A stretch of 34,860 bases of DNA from Treponema sp. JC4 (lineage in GTDB: Bacteria; Spirochaetota; Spirochaetia; Treponematales; Treponemataceae). The stretch is from assembly GCF_000260795.1 (NCBI RefSeq), contig NZ_AJGU01000025.1:1-34860 (forward strand), written 5' to 3'. How positions within the stretch are numbered: position 1 is the first letter of the stretch; the number at the start of each line of letters is the position of its first letter. The position numbers and the translations under genes are program-made. A model generated the notes under the pieces. It was given only the letters and a program-made list of their open reading frames with translations, was not told the DNA's origin and did not search any database. Shown in pieces: positions 23,343-31,471 of this stretch.

Positions 23343-24989
23343 TTATTTTGTTGCTCCAGGAATCTCTTTTCCTTCGAATTCAGGATTTCCGTGGTGATAT
23401 GTTGGGAGGAGTTTTGGAGAAACTGCATCACCCTTAATACCAGCCTTAGCGCGTTCTGCTTCAAAATCCTTTACGTGCTGCAAAGTAAGTTTTGAAGTGT
23501 CAGCAAGTTTGATGTCCTTGAACATCTTACCTGCTTCAATTCCAGCTTCGCGTCCGAATACAACTACGTCGAGGAGTGAGTTACCCATCAAGCGGTTTGT
23601 ACCGTGAACACCACCAGAAGCTTCACCTGCTACCAGGAGGTTTCCAACGTTAGTGTGGCAAGTCTTGTCGATTTCAACACCACCGTTCTGATAGTGGAGT
23701 GTTGGGTAAACAAGGATTGGTTCCTTGCGGATATCAATTCCGTATTTGATGAACATGTTGTACATAGCAGGAATTGATTTAAGGATTGTTCCTTCTCCGT
23801 GGATCATTTCGATCATTGGAGTATCAAGCCATACAGCTGTCTGAACACCGTTTTCTACACCGCGGCCTTCTTTTACTTCGCGGATAATACCAGAAGCGTT
23901 TACGTCGCGTGTTTCAAGAGGGTGAATATATACTGTACCGTCTTTGTTGATGAGTTTAGCACCCAAAGAACGTACTTTTTCTGTTACCAGCTTACCAAGA
24001 ATCTGGCTTGGGTAAGCAGCTCCAGTTGGGTGATACTGCAAAGAATCCTGGTAAAGGAGTTTTGCACCAGCGCGGTAAGCCATTACAAGACCATCGGCTG
24101 TAGCACCGTAGTGGTTAGATGTTGGGAATCCCTGATAGTGCATACGTCCGGCACCACCAGTAGCGATGATTACAACCTTTGCCTTAGCAATGCGAATCTC
24201 GTTTGTTTCCATGTTCATCAAAACAGCACCGCAGGCATTACCCTTGTCGTCTTTGATGATTTCAATTGCAGATGTGAAGTCTACAACTGTGATTGAATCT
24301 GCGCGGTTGAAAGTCTCATCGCGGAGAGTACGCATGATTTCAGCACCAGAGTAGTCCTTACATGCGTGCATACGCTTGCGGCTTGTTCCACCACCGTGAG
24401 TTGTTACCATTGTACCGTCCGGCATCTTGTCGAATTCAACACCAAGGTCGTTCAACCATTTGATTACAGAAGGAGCTTTGTTTACCAATGTGTAAACAAG
24501 TTCTGGTTTTCCGTCAAAGTGTCCGCCACCAAAAGCGTCAAGATAGTGCTGTGCAGGTGAGTCATTTGGCTTATCTGCAGCCTGAATACCACCTTCAGCC
24601 ATCATTGTGTTAGCATCACCAACGCGGAGTTTTGTTACGAGCAAAACTTTTGCACCAGCTTCAGAAGCCATGATAGCAGCAGAAGTTCCGGCTCCACCAC
24701 CACCAATTACGAGTACATCTGATTCGTAGTCGATGTGTGAAAGGTCGATTTTTTCTGGTTCAATGCGAGGTTTAGCCTGAAGCATTTCCAAAAGCTCAAG
24801 AGGAGCTTTCTGTCCCTTATTAGGACCAATTTTAATTTCTGCAAACTGCTCAGGGATGCGGTCTGGATGGAACTTCTTAAGAAGATCATCTTTTTCATCA
24901 GCAGTAAGGCGTGCGTGTTCAAACTTCAAATTTTCTTCGCGTTTTGCTGCAACGATTTTTGCAGCTTCGTCCAAGTGATTTCCGTACAT
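23343..24989 (-). CDS. Fumarate reductase flavoprotein subunit (TfrA/FrdA-like)
   Basis: This 548-residue FAD protein should reduce fumarate to succinate. It has the dinucleotide motif GGGGAG (96-101) and the catalytic residues of the family: His320 in HPTG, Arg361 in ETRDVN (the proton-donor Arg), His432 in LHYQNGG and Arg466 in GTNRLMGNSLLD. The His that covalently binds FAD in membrane enzymes is replaced by Asn127 (DANTMMAEGG), so FAD is probably non-covalent as in soluble thiol:fumarate reductases. About 85 residues precede the FAD domain, an unusual N-terminal extension. The family also includes L-aspartate oxidase, but the adjacent iron-sulfur subunit argues for fumarate reductase. No membrane-anchor genes are present. 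Confidence 0.88.
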   Translation of the reverse strand: MYGNHLDEAAKIVAAKREENLKFEHARLTADEKDDLLKKFHPDRIPEQFAEIKIGPNKGQKAPLELLEMLQAKPRIEPEKIDLSHIDYESDVLVIGGGGAGTSAAIMASEAGAKVLLVTKLRVGDANTMMAEGGIQAADKPNDSPAQHYLDAFGGGHFDGKPELVYTLVNKAPSVIKWLNDLGVEFDKMPDGTMVTTHGGGTSRKRMHACKDYSGAEIMRTLRDETFNRADSITVVDFTSAIEIIKDDKGNACGAVLMNMETNEIRIAKAKVVIIATGGAGRMHYQGFPTSNHYGATADGLVMAYRAGAKLLYQDSLQYHPTGAAYPSQILGKLVTEKVRSLGAKLINKDGTVYIHPLETRDVNASGIIREVKEGRGVENGVQTAVWLDTPMIEMIHGEGTILKSIPAMYNMFIKYGIDIRKEPILVYPTLHYQNGGVEIDKTCHTNVGNLLVAGEASGGVHGTNRLMGNSLLDVVVFGREAGIEAGKMFKDIKLADTSKLTLQHVKDFEAERAKAGIKGDAVSPKLLPTYHHGNPEFEGKEIPGATK

Positions 24990-25008
24990 TCTTTTCCTCC
25001 TCTACTGC

Positions 25009-25701
25009 CTATTTCTCGATTTCGCGATTGTTATAAAGATTTTTAATCTGCTCTTTGTCGCCTGTAGACATTTCTACAAACTTCTTGATTGCTTCTTCAC
25101 ATGCACCAGAATCGATTTCTGCAACACGGTCAAGAAGGTGCTGTGTCTGTGGCTGCAAGTATTTACCGTTGATACGGCGTGCAAGTTCAGCAACCTGTGG
25201 GTGGCTGATTCCTGCAGGACAGCGTGATGAACAGCATCCGCACATAATACAGTCGAATGATGCATCAGCACATGCTGCGAAGTCTCCGCGCTGTGCATAA
25301 GCAATGTACTGCATTGTGTTAAGGCTCTGTGGACATGCACGTGTACAAGCGTTACATCCTACACAAGAGTAAATCTCAGGGTAGAGCTGCATCATAACAG
25401 CCTGCTCAGGTTTAATCTTGTTGATGTCGTAAATCTGTTTTACGAGTGGGAAGAAAGGAAGAGTTGCGATATACATATCGTTTTCTACTTTCTGTGAACA
25501 AGCCAAGCAAGTCTTGAGCTGGTTCTGTCCCTTAATACGGTAGATAGTAGCACATGCACCACAGAAACCGTTACGGCATCCGCAGCCACGTTTAAGCTGA
25601 TATCCAGCGTATTCCATAGCATTCATTACTGTAAGTTCTGCCGGAACTTCATATTTTTTTCCGAACAGATATATTGTTGCCATTTCTTTTTTATCTGACA
25701 T
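25009..25701 (-). CDS. Fumarate reductase iron-sulfur subunit (TfrB/FrdB-like)
   Basis: The 230-residue protein would pass electrons to the flavoprotein. Cysteines at 42, 47, 50 and 65 fit the N-terminal [2Fe-2S] domain. Two [4Fe-4S] motifs follow: Cys113-116-119-123 (CVGCNACTRACP) and Cys151-154-157-161 (CIMCGCCSSRCP). Membrane enzymes instead have a [3Fe-4S] as the third cluster, so this looks like the soluble type. The ATG at 25701 is chosen because an AGGAG Shine-Dalgarno lies 5 nt upstream; an ATG at 25722 lies before that site. Unlike the methanogen TfrB it is not fused to an HdrB domain; HdrB is a separate gene in the same operon. Confidence 0.88.
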   Translation of the reverse strand: MSDKKEMATIYLFGKKYEVPAELTVMNAMEYAGYQLKRGCGCRNGFCGACATIYRIKGQNQLKTCLACSQKVENDMYIATLPFFPLVKQIYDINKIKPEQAVMMQLYPEIYSCVGCNACTRACPQSLNTMQYIAYAQRGDFAACADASFDCIMCGCCSSRCPAGISHPQVAELARRINGKYLQPQTQHLLDRVAEIDSGACEEAIKKFVEMSTGDKEQIKNLYNNREIEK

Positions 25702-25718
25702 ATTTGCTCCTAATGTTA

Positions 25719-25736
25719 GCACCCCTAAAGGGGTGC
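25719..25736 (-). promoter_or_regulatory. Intercistronic hairpin between flxA-like gene and frdB
   Basis: GCACCCC (25719-25725) pairs with GGGGTGC (25730-25736) around a 4-nt loop, without a T run. It lies in the only gap over 20 nt within the nine-gene operon, right before the frdB Shine-Dalgarno. It could stabilise or process the mRNA to set the subunit ratio. Confidence 0.5.
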
Positions 25737-25742
25737 GTACTA

Positions 25743-26573
25743 TTAATACTCTGGTGGTAACTCACCAAGCTGGTCAAAGCTGAATACCGGACCGTCTTTA
25801 CAAACGAACTTGTCACCGATATTACATCTTCCACATTTACCGATACCGCACTTCATGCGCATTTCCATTGTTGTGAAAATCTGTTCATCCTTGAAACCAA
25901 GGTCTTTAAGGATTTTCAGAGACATGTGAATGAGGATTGGAGGTCCACACATGATTACAGTCATACCGGCATCCGGCTTGAGCTCTGTGATGAATGGAGG
26001 AACAAAGCCTACGTGGCCGTTCCAGCCTTCTTCTGCACGGTCGATTGTGATATCGATAGAACAGTTAGGCTGTTTCATCCATACATTCTGCATTTCATCC
26101 AGGCGGACAAGGTCAGCCTTAGAACGTGCACCATAAATTACCTGGATTTTACCGTAGTTTTCACGGTGATCCATCATGTAGTTTACTACAGAGTGTACAG
26201 GAGCAATACCAATACCTCCGGCAATTACAAGAATGTCTTTACCTTTAAGAGCTCCTTCTACAGGGAATCCGTTTCCTACAGGACCGCGGAGACAAATCTG
26301 CTGACCAATTTCTGCATTGTGCAGCCATTCAGTTACACAACCGCATTTTTTGATTGAGAACTCCATGTGGCTTTCAAGAGTAGGTGAAGAAGTGATGGAA
26401 ATCATTGATTCACCAACACCTGGAACGATGAGCATAGCACACTGGCCCGGAATGTGGTTGAACAATTTCTTTCCGTCAAGACCAACTACGCTGAAAGTCT
26501 TAACATCAGGAGTTTCCTGTTTAATGTCAATAATTTTACCAATGTAAGGGATAAATGATTCTTTAGCTTCCAT
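25743..26573 (-). CDS. FAD/NAD(P)-binding oxidoreductase, FlxA / sulfhydrogenase-gamma-like
   Basis: The 276-residue protein belongs to the ferredoxin-NADP reductase superfamily. Residues about 10-105 form the FAD barrel (IPGQCAMLIVPGVGESMISITSSP), and 112-225 the NAD(P) domain with AGGIGIAPVHSV and the MCGPP motif. The C-terminus binds a [2Fe-2S] cluster through Cys242, 247, 250 and 258 (KCGIGKCGRC...C). In FlxABCD-HdrABC systems this subunit takes electrons from NADH. The start shares 1 nt with the preceding stop, so translation is coupled. Confidence 0.85.
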   Translation of the reverse strand: MEAKESFIPYIGKIIDIKQETPDVKTFSVVGLDGKKLFNHIPGQCAMLIVPGVGESMISITSSPTLESHMEFSIKKCGCVTEWLHNAEIGQQICLRGPVGNGFPVEGALKGKDILVIAGGIGIAPVHSVVNYMMDHRENYGKIQVIYGARSKADLVRLDEMQNVWMKQPNCSIDITIDRAEEGWNGHVGFVPPFITELKPDAGMTVIMCGPPILIHMSLKILKDLGFKDEQIFTTMEMRMKCGIGKCGRCNIGDKFVCKDGPVFSFDQLGELPPEY

Positions 26574-27634
26574 TATTTATCTCCTCCAATATCATCTGTT
26601 TCCTGTACTGCTTTGATAACCTTAACGATGTTCATATTTACAGGACAGCTTTCAAGACAGCGGCCACATCCTACGCAAGAGAAGAGACCTTCGTGTGCCA
26701 TAGGGTAGTACATAAGTTTGTGCATAAAGCGCTGGCGGCTTCTTTCTTTCTGTGTGTGACGTGGGTTTTCTGCAGCCATCTGAGTAAAGTCGTTGTACAT
26801 ACATGAGTCCCAGCAGCGAACCTGACGGATGCCGTTTCCTGTGTCGAAGTCACGTACGTCAAAACACATACAGGTAGGGCAGACATAAGTACAAGTTCCG
26901 CAGCCAACACATGCTTCTGAAACTTTATCCCAGATTTTTGAGTTGAAAATCTTGAGCATATCCTTGCCCTGGAATTTTGAAAGGTCAAGGTGTGCAAATG
27001 GAAGTTTTTCAACTTTAGCAGCAATGTCTTTTTTTGCAGCGTCAACAGATTTTGCATCAGCTTCTGCAAGGGCAGATTTTGCCTTTTCTACAAAAGCTTT
27101 TCCTTTTTCTGTGTTAGCTTCAAAGAAGAATTTTCCGTCTGCCTGCCAGCAGCTTACATCACCTTTAGAACCGTTTTTGTCATTTGCCAAAGATGCATCA
27201 ATTCCGTATGTAGAACAGAAGCAGGTCTTTGCAGGCTCGTTACAAGCCAGAGTGATTACAGTTCCGTGGTCGCGGCGGTTCTTGTAGTAAGAATCAACCG
27301 GCTGCATGTTGAGGTAAACGTTATCAATTACAGAAAAACCTACAGCATCGCAAGGGCGTACACCAAAAATCACAAAGTCTTCTATGTCTTTTCTTGGATC
27401 AGTCATTGTGATTTCTTTGCCCTTCATCTGGTAACTTACCATGTGTTCAGTTTTTGGGAAGAAGAAATCTTTTGCCGAGCGTACAGTTTTGAGCTGGCTT
27501 GAAAGTTTTACACCTTTTTCCCATTTTTTGAAGTCTGCCTTACCAACGCTGTTATCAACAGGTAAATAAAGAGGCTGTTTTGAACCGATAAGTTCAAATA
27601 ATGAATCAATTTTATCTGATGAAATAGAAAGCAT
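26573..27634 (-). CDS. Ferredoxin-type subunit, FlxB / sulfhydrogenase-beta-like
   Basis: The 353-residue protein has an N-terminal domain like that of AsrA and sulfhydrogenase beta subunits (FVIFGVRPCDA, TLACNEPAKTCFCS) and two C-terminal [4Fe-4S] motifs at Cys242-245-248-252 (CVGCGTCTYVCP) and Cys320-323-326-330 (CVGCGRCLESCP). It probably relays electrons from the FlxA-like flavoprotein to the Hdr part. It overlaps both neighbours by 1 nt. Confidence 0.82.
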   Translation of the reverse strand: MLSISSDKIDSLFELIGSKQPLYLPVDNSVGKADFKKWEKGVKLSSQLKTVRSAKDFFFPKTEHMVSYQMKGKEITMTDPRKDIEDFVIFGVRPCDAVGFSVIDNVYLNMQPVDSYYKNRRDHGTVITLACNEPAKTCFCSTYGIDASLANDKNGSKGDVSCWQADGKFFFEANTEKGKAFVEKAKSALAEADAKSVDAAKKDIAAKVEKLPFAHLDLSKFQGKDMLKIFNSKIWDKVSEACVGCGTCTYVCPTCMCFDVRDFDTGNGIRQVRCWDSCMYNDFTQMAAENPRHTQKERSRQRFMHKLMYYPMAHEGLFSCVGCGRCLESCPVNMNIVKVIKAVQETDDIGGDK

Positions 27635-28599
27635 TATTCTTCACCTCCTTCTTTAGATCTGTCATAAACAATTGTAGTTTCAGGGTCTTTATCTGCATCA
27701 AATGTGAGCATAGCTGGTTTTGATTCCATGTCTGCTCCGGCCTGATATTCGCCGTAGATTTCATTAATATCCTTAATGAATTTGCGGTTAAGAAGATAAA
27801 GAGGAATGTTCTGAGGACAAACTCTTGAACATTCACCGCAGTCTGTACAGCGTCCTGCAACGTGCCATGCGCGGATAATGTGGAAAAGATTTTCCTCAAA
27901 GTTTGTTTCTGCAACTTTCTGAGTTGTGTAAAGTGCATTGTTATCAAATACACATTTTTCGCAGGTACATGCTGGACATACGTTACGGCATGCGTTACAG
28001 CGGATACAGCGAGACATTTCGCCGCGCCAGAACTCAAAGCGCTGATCTGGAGTCATAGCTTCAAGCTTAGCTACCATTTCCATACGCTCTGTGTTTGGAG
28101 TAACTTCTGCGTCTTCTTTTACACCAAGAAGTTCGTCGCAAGAAACGTGTTTTTTGCCTTTGCAAGAATCGCAAAGGTCGCCGCCGTCAAGAGTATCCTG
28201 ACAAGGAACACCGATTGCATAAACATCAGAACGAGTGATGCGGTTTTCTTTCAAAAGCTGTGTGAAAGAAAGTGAGTCACTTGGCTTCAAGAATACAAGA
28301 ACAACTTCCTGTGGAATTGGCTTATCTTCTGCGTTTGGATCACGCTGTTTAGCCATTGTGTTGTTCATTCTTGTAGTGCTCTTCTTTACTTCAATTTCAC
28401 GAGTAATTTTTACAAGATATTTAGAAAGATTTGCCTTACATTCTTTGTTGAAAACAAATCCTTTGTCCAATTCTTCTGCAGAACTGAAAACTGCTGGTGT
28501 GATATCGTCTTCAAAAAGACCTTTCTGCCAGCCAACAACCTTCTGGACTTTTCCTTCTGCAAGTAATTCTTTTGCACGTGCGATTAATTTGTCTTGCAT
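27634..28599 (-). CDS. Ferredoxin-type subunit, FlxC-like
   Basis: The 321-residue protein has an N-terminal region with scattered cysteines (GVPCQDT, DLCDSCKGKKHVSC) and two [4Fe-4S] motifs: Cys198-201-204-208 (CIRCNACRNVCP) and Cys251-254-257-261 (CTDCGECSRVCP). The first is followed by further cysteines (ACTCEKC). The N-terminal region recalls F420-hydrogenase-beta-type proteins. It starts inside the end of the MvhD-like gene (16-nt overlap) with a GGAGG Shine-Dalgarno. As an extra relay subunit it fits FlxC of the FlxABCD-HdrABC set. Confidence 0.8.
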   Translation of the reverse strand: MQDKLIARAKELLAEGKVQKVVGWQKGLFEDDITPAVFSSAEELDKGFVFNKECKANLSKYLVKITREIEVKKSTTRMNNTMAKQRDPNAEDKPIPQEVVLVFLKPSDSLSFTQLLKENRITRSDVYAIGVPCQDTLDGGDLCDSCKGKKHVSCDELLGVKEDAEVTPNTERMEMVAKLEAMTPDQRFEFWRGEMSRCIRCNACRNVCPACTCEKCVFDNNALYTTQKVAETNFEENLFHIIRAWHVAGRCTDCGECSRVCPQNIPLYLLNRKFIKDINEIYGEYQAGADMESKPAMLTFDADKDPETTIVYDRSKEGGEE

Positions 28600-29030
28600 C
28601 GTAAATCCTCCAGACGTTTATTTTCACCAAGGGCTTTAATCTGAGCAACGAAATCGTTCATGATTCCTGCAAAGCGTACACCTTCGGCAGCAGAACACCA
28701 TTCAACGCGTGTACGTTTCTTTTCAATACCAAGATAGTCAAGCATAGAGAAAAGAAGAGTCATACGACGGCGTGCAAAATAGTTTCCTGTAGAATAGTGG
28801 CAGTCACCTGGGTGACAACCGCACAAAATAACTCCGTCAGCACCGCGCTGGAATGCACGAAGAATGAACATAGGGTTCAAGCGGCAAGAGCACGGAATGC
28901 GGATAATTTTTACGTTAGAAGGGTACTCAAGACGGTTATTACCGGCAAGGTCAGCACCCGCATAGGAACACCAGTTACAGCAGAAAGCTACAATCTTTGG
29001 CGTCCATTCTTTATTAGTGTTTTCACTCAT
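28584..29030 (-). CDS. MvhD/FlxD-like [2Fe-2S] adaptor subunit
   Basis: The 148-residue protein matches the MvhD family: FCCNWCSYAGAD (Cys17, 18, 21), PCSCRLNP (Cys47, 49) and CGCHPGDCHY (Cys70, 72, 77). In methanogens MvhD links the hydrogenase to HdrA; in bacteria FlxD links the NADH module to HdrA. Its position directly after hdrA is the normal one. Confidence 0.9.
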   Translation of the reverse strand: MSENTNKEWTPKIVAFCCNWCSYAGADLAGNNRLEYPSNVKIIRIPCSCRLNPMFILRAFQRGADGVILCGCHPGDCHYSTGNYFARRRMTLLFSMLDYLGIEKKRTRVEWCSAAEGVRFAGIMNDFVAQIKALGENKRLEDLRCKTN

Positions 29031-29048
29031 AAATCATTTCTTCAGTTA

Positions 29049-31061
29049 TTAGAGAACTGAATCAACCTCCGCCAAGATTTGTTTGTTGCTGAATCCAAGA
29101 AGATCCATAGCACCAGAAGGGCAGGCAACTGTACAAGCACCACAACCATGACACATAGCTGTATTAACCTGTGATACATGACGAGTGATTGTAGTTCTGT
29201 TTGGACCACGGAAATCCTTATCAACATAAGAGATTGCACCGTAAGGACAAACGTTAGCACACTGACCGCATCCGTTACACATGTTTTCGTTTGGATTTGC
29301 AGTACATGGATTGTTCTTAAGCTTATCTTTAACCAAGAGACAGATTGCCTTAGCTGCTGCACCAGAAGACTGAGCTACAGTTTCAGGAATATCTTTTGGA
29401 CCCTGACAGCATCCTGCAAGGAAGATACCGGCTGTAGGAGATTCTACAGGACGGAGCTTTGCATGTGCTTCAAGGAAGAAGTCGTTGTTATCCATAGATG
29501 TTGTAAGCATTGTTGCCAGTGGGCGGGCAGACTTGTCTGCTTCGATAGAAGCTGCAAGAACTACCATATCAGCCTTGATGTGAACCTGTTTGTTCAAAAT
29601 CAAATCTGAACCCTGAACATCTAATGTACCGTCAGAAAGCGGAGTAACTTTTCCTACCTGACCCTTGATGTAGTGAACTCCGTACTGTTCAACGGCACGG
29701 CGGTAGAATTCATCAAAGTTTTTACCAGGAGTACGAACATCAATATAGAATACAGTGATGTTTGTATCAGGATAATGATCGCGGGTAAGAATTGCGTGTT
29801 TTGCTGTATACATACAGCAGATTTTTGAGCAGTATTCGTGACCTTTTGTTGAATCTGCAGAGCAGCGTGAACCTACACACTGTACGAATACAATGTTCTT
29901 TGGTTCTTTTCCGTCTGATGGGCGGAGAAGGTGACCGTTTGTAGGACCAGATGCGTTACAAAGACGCTCGAACTCAAGAGAAGAAACAACGTCAGGGCTC
30001 TGACTGTAAGCATATTCATCGAATTTTTCCAATGAAATTGGGTTATAACCAGTTGCTACGATGATTGCACCGTATTTTTCTGTAAGAGTTGTTTCCTTCT
30101 GGCTGAAGTCAATAGCTCCCGCAGCACAAGCTTTTTCACAGAATCCACAAACATTGTCTTTTCCGTTTTTAAGACCCTTCATGTGGAGACAGTAATCAGC
30201 GCTGATTGCGGCAACTTTTGGAACTGCCTGAGCAAAAGGAATATCGATTGCTTTTCTTGTATTAAGATTAAGGTTAAAGCTGTTTGGAACCTTCTTGTTA
30301 GGACATTTTTCAATACAAGCACCACAACCTGTACATTTATCTTCATCTACATAGCGTGGGTGACGTTTAATGTCTACTTCAAAGTTTCCGATGTAACCGC
30401 TAACTCTGCTAACTTCTGAGTAAGAAAGAATGCGGATGTTAGCGTTCTGGCTTACTTCTGTCATCTTAGGTGTTACGATACAAGAAGCACAGTCAAGAGT
30501 AGGGAAAGTCTTATCAAGCTTAGCCATCTTTCCGCCGACTGTGTAATCTTTTTCTACGATATCAACAGGGAAACCTGCATCAGCAATGTCCAATGCAGCA
30601 GTAATACCTGCAATACCGCCACCGATTACCAAAGCGCGCTTTGTCATCGGAGTTTCACCTTCGATAAGAGGTGTATCCAGAATTGTTTTTGCAATTGCGG
30701 CTTTACCAAGTGCGATTGCTTTTTCAGTTGCGTCTGCCATGTCTTTCATAACCCATGAACACTGTTCACGGATATTGGCAACTTCAACTTTATATGGGTT
30801 CAAACCAGCGCGTTCAGCACATGAACGGAAGGTTTTTTCATGCATACGTGGAGAACAAGAACAAAGAACTACACCAGTAAGGCCAAGTTCGTGAATCTTG
30901 TCTTCAATCATTTTCTGTCCGGCAGAAGAACACATGTATGTGTAGTTTGTAGAGTAAACAACACCGTTTACTTTTCCAAGCTCTTCTGCAACTTTTGCTA
31001 CGTCAACTGTACCGGCAATATTAGTACCGCAGTGACATACGAAAACACCAATTTTTTCCAT
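29049..31061 (-). CDS. hdrA: Heterodisulfide reductase subunit A-like flavoprotein
   Basis: HdrA carries the FAD thought to perform electron bifurcation. The 670-residue protein has N-terminal cluster cysteines (FVCHCG, YMCSSAG, CSCSPRMHEKTF), the FAD motif GGGIAG (147-152), a CASC motif at 191-194, an inserted ferredoxin motif Cys243-246-249-253, a further cysteine group around 291-312 (CGFCEKAC), and two C-terminal [4Fe-4S] motifs (MCNGCGQCANVCP and MCHGCGACTVACP). All features of a full-length HdrA are present. No CoM/CoB biochemistry is expected in a spirochaete, so the downstream electron acceptor must differ from that of methanogens. Confidence 0.93.
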   Translation of the reverse strand: MEKIGVFVCHCGTNIAGTVDVAKVAEELGKVNGVVYSTNYTYMCSSAGQKMIEDKIHELGLTGVVLCSCSPRMHEKTFRSCAERAGLNPYKVEVANIREQCSWVMKDMADATEKAIALGKAAIAKTILDTPLIEGETPMTKRALVIGGGIAGITAALDIADAGFPVDIVEKDYTVGGKMAKLDKTFPTLDCASCIVTPKMTEVSQNANIRILSYSEVSRVSGYIGNFEVDIKRHPRYVDEDKCTGCGACIEKCPNKKVPNSFNLNLNTRKAIDIPFAQAVPKVAAISADYCLHMKGLKNGKDNVCGFCEKACAAGAIDFSQKETTLTEKYGAIIVATGYNPISLEKFDEYAYSQSPDVVSSLEFERLCNASGPTNGHLLRPSDGKEPKNIVFVQCVGSRCSADSTKGHEYCSKICCMYTAKHAILTRDHYPDTNITVFYIDVRTPGKNFDEFYRRAVEQYGVHYIKGQVGKVTPLSDGTLDVQGSDLILNKQVHIKADMVVLAASIEADKSARPLATMLTTSMDNNDFFLEAHAKLRPVESPTAGIFLAGCCQGPKDIPETVAQSSGAAAKAICLLVKDKLKNNPCTANPNENMCNGCGQCANVCPYGAISYVDKDFRGPNRTTITRHVSQVNTAMCHGCGACTVACPSGAMDLLGFSNKQILAEVDSVL

Positions 31062-31075
31062 TTTCTATGCCACTC

Positions 31076-31471
31076 CTATTTCTTGTATTTTCTGAATGCG
31101 CTCATCACAGCCTGCTGAGGCATATCTGCATCCAGATAGTTTGGTACATCCTCAGCTTCAAGGTGATGAGGACCGCGCTGACGCTCAACAAAAAGACGTA
31201 CAGCTTCAATAAGTTTTGCAGGTTCAACCTGACGTGGACAGCGTTCAAGACAGGCAAAGCATGAAAGACAAGCGTACATTGACTTAGACTTCAAGAGTGG
31301 TTCAATTTCGCCGTTTTCTACCATCTGAACAAACTGATGTGGATGATATTCCATAGAATCATAGTTAGGGCAGGTGCCTGAACACTTACCGCAAACCATA
31401 CATTTCTTAGGATTTACACCGCTGATTGAAAGAATGCTTTTTTTAGCTGCTTCGATTTCTGAAGGTAACAT
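31076..31471 (-). CDS. hdrC: Heterodisulfide reductase subunit C-like ferredoxin
   Basis: The 131-residue protein has two [4Fe-4S] motifs, Cys24-27-30-34 (CMVCGKCSGTCP) and Cys68-71-74-78 (CLSCFACLERCP), as in HdrC, which connects HdrA to HdrB. The C-terminal tail of about 40 residues is helical and charged. It shares 1 nt with the hdrB stop. Confidence 0.9.
   Translation of the reverse strand: MLPSEIEAAKKSILSISGVNPKKCMVCGKCSGTCPNYDSMEYHPHQFVQMVENGEIEPLLKSKSMYACLSCFACLERCPRQVEPAKLIEAVRLFVERQRGPHHLEAEDVPNYLDADMPQQAVMSAFRKYKK

Noticed and set aside
23343-24989. L-aspartate oxidase (NadB) as identity of the flavoprotein
   Set aside because: The adjacent iron-sulfur subunit with three cluster motifs and the fumarase/malate dehydrogenase context fit fumarate reductase; no nadA or nadC is nearby.
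25702-25722. frdB start at 25722
   Set aside because: That ATG lies upstream of the Shine-Dalgarno that serves the ATG at 25701 and overlaps the intercistronic hairpin.
23799-31264. Long open frames on the plus strand across the hdr-frd operon
   Set aside because: They are antisense shadows of cysteine-rich genes, have no ribosome binding sites and give cysteine/serine-rich sequences with no family.
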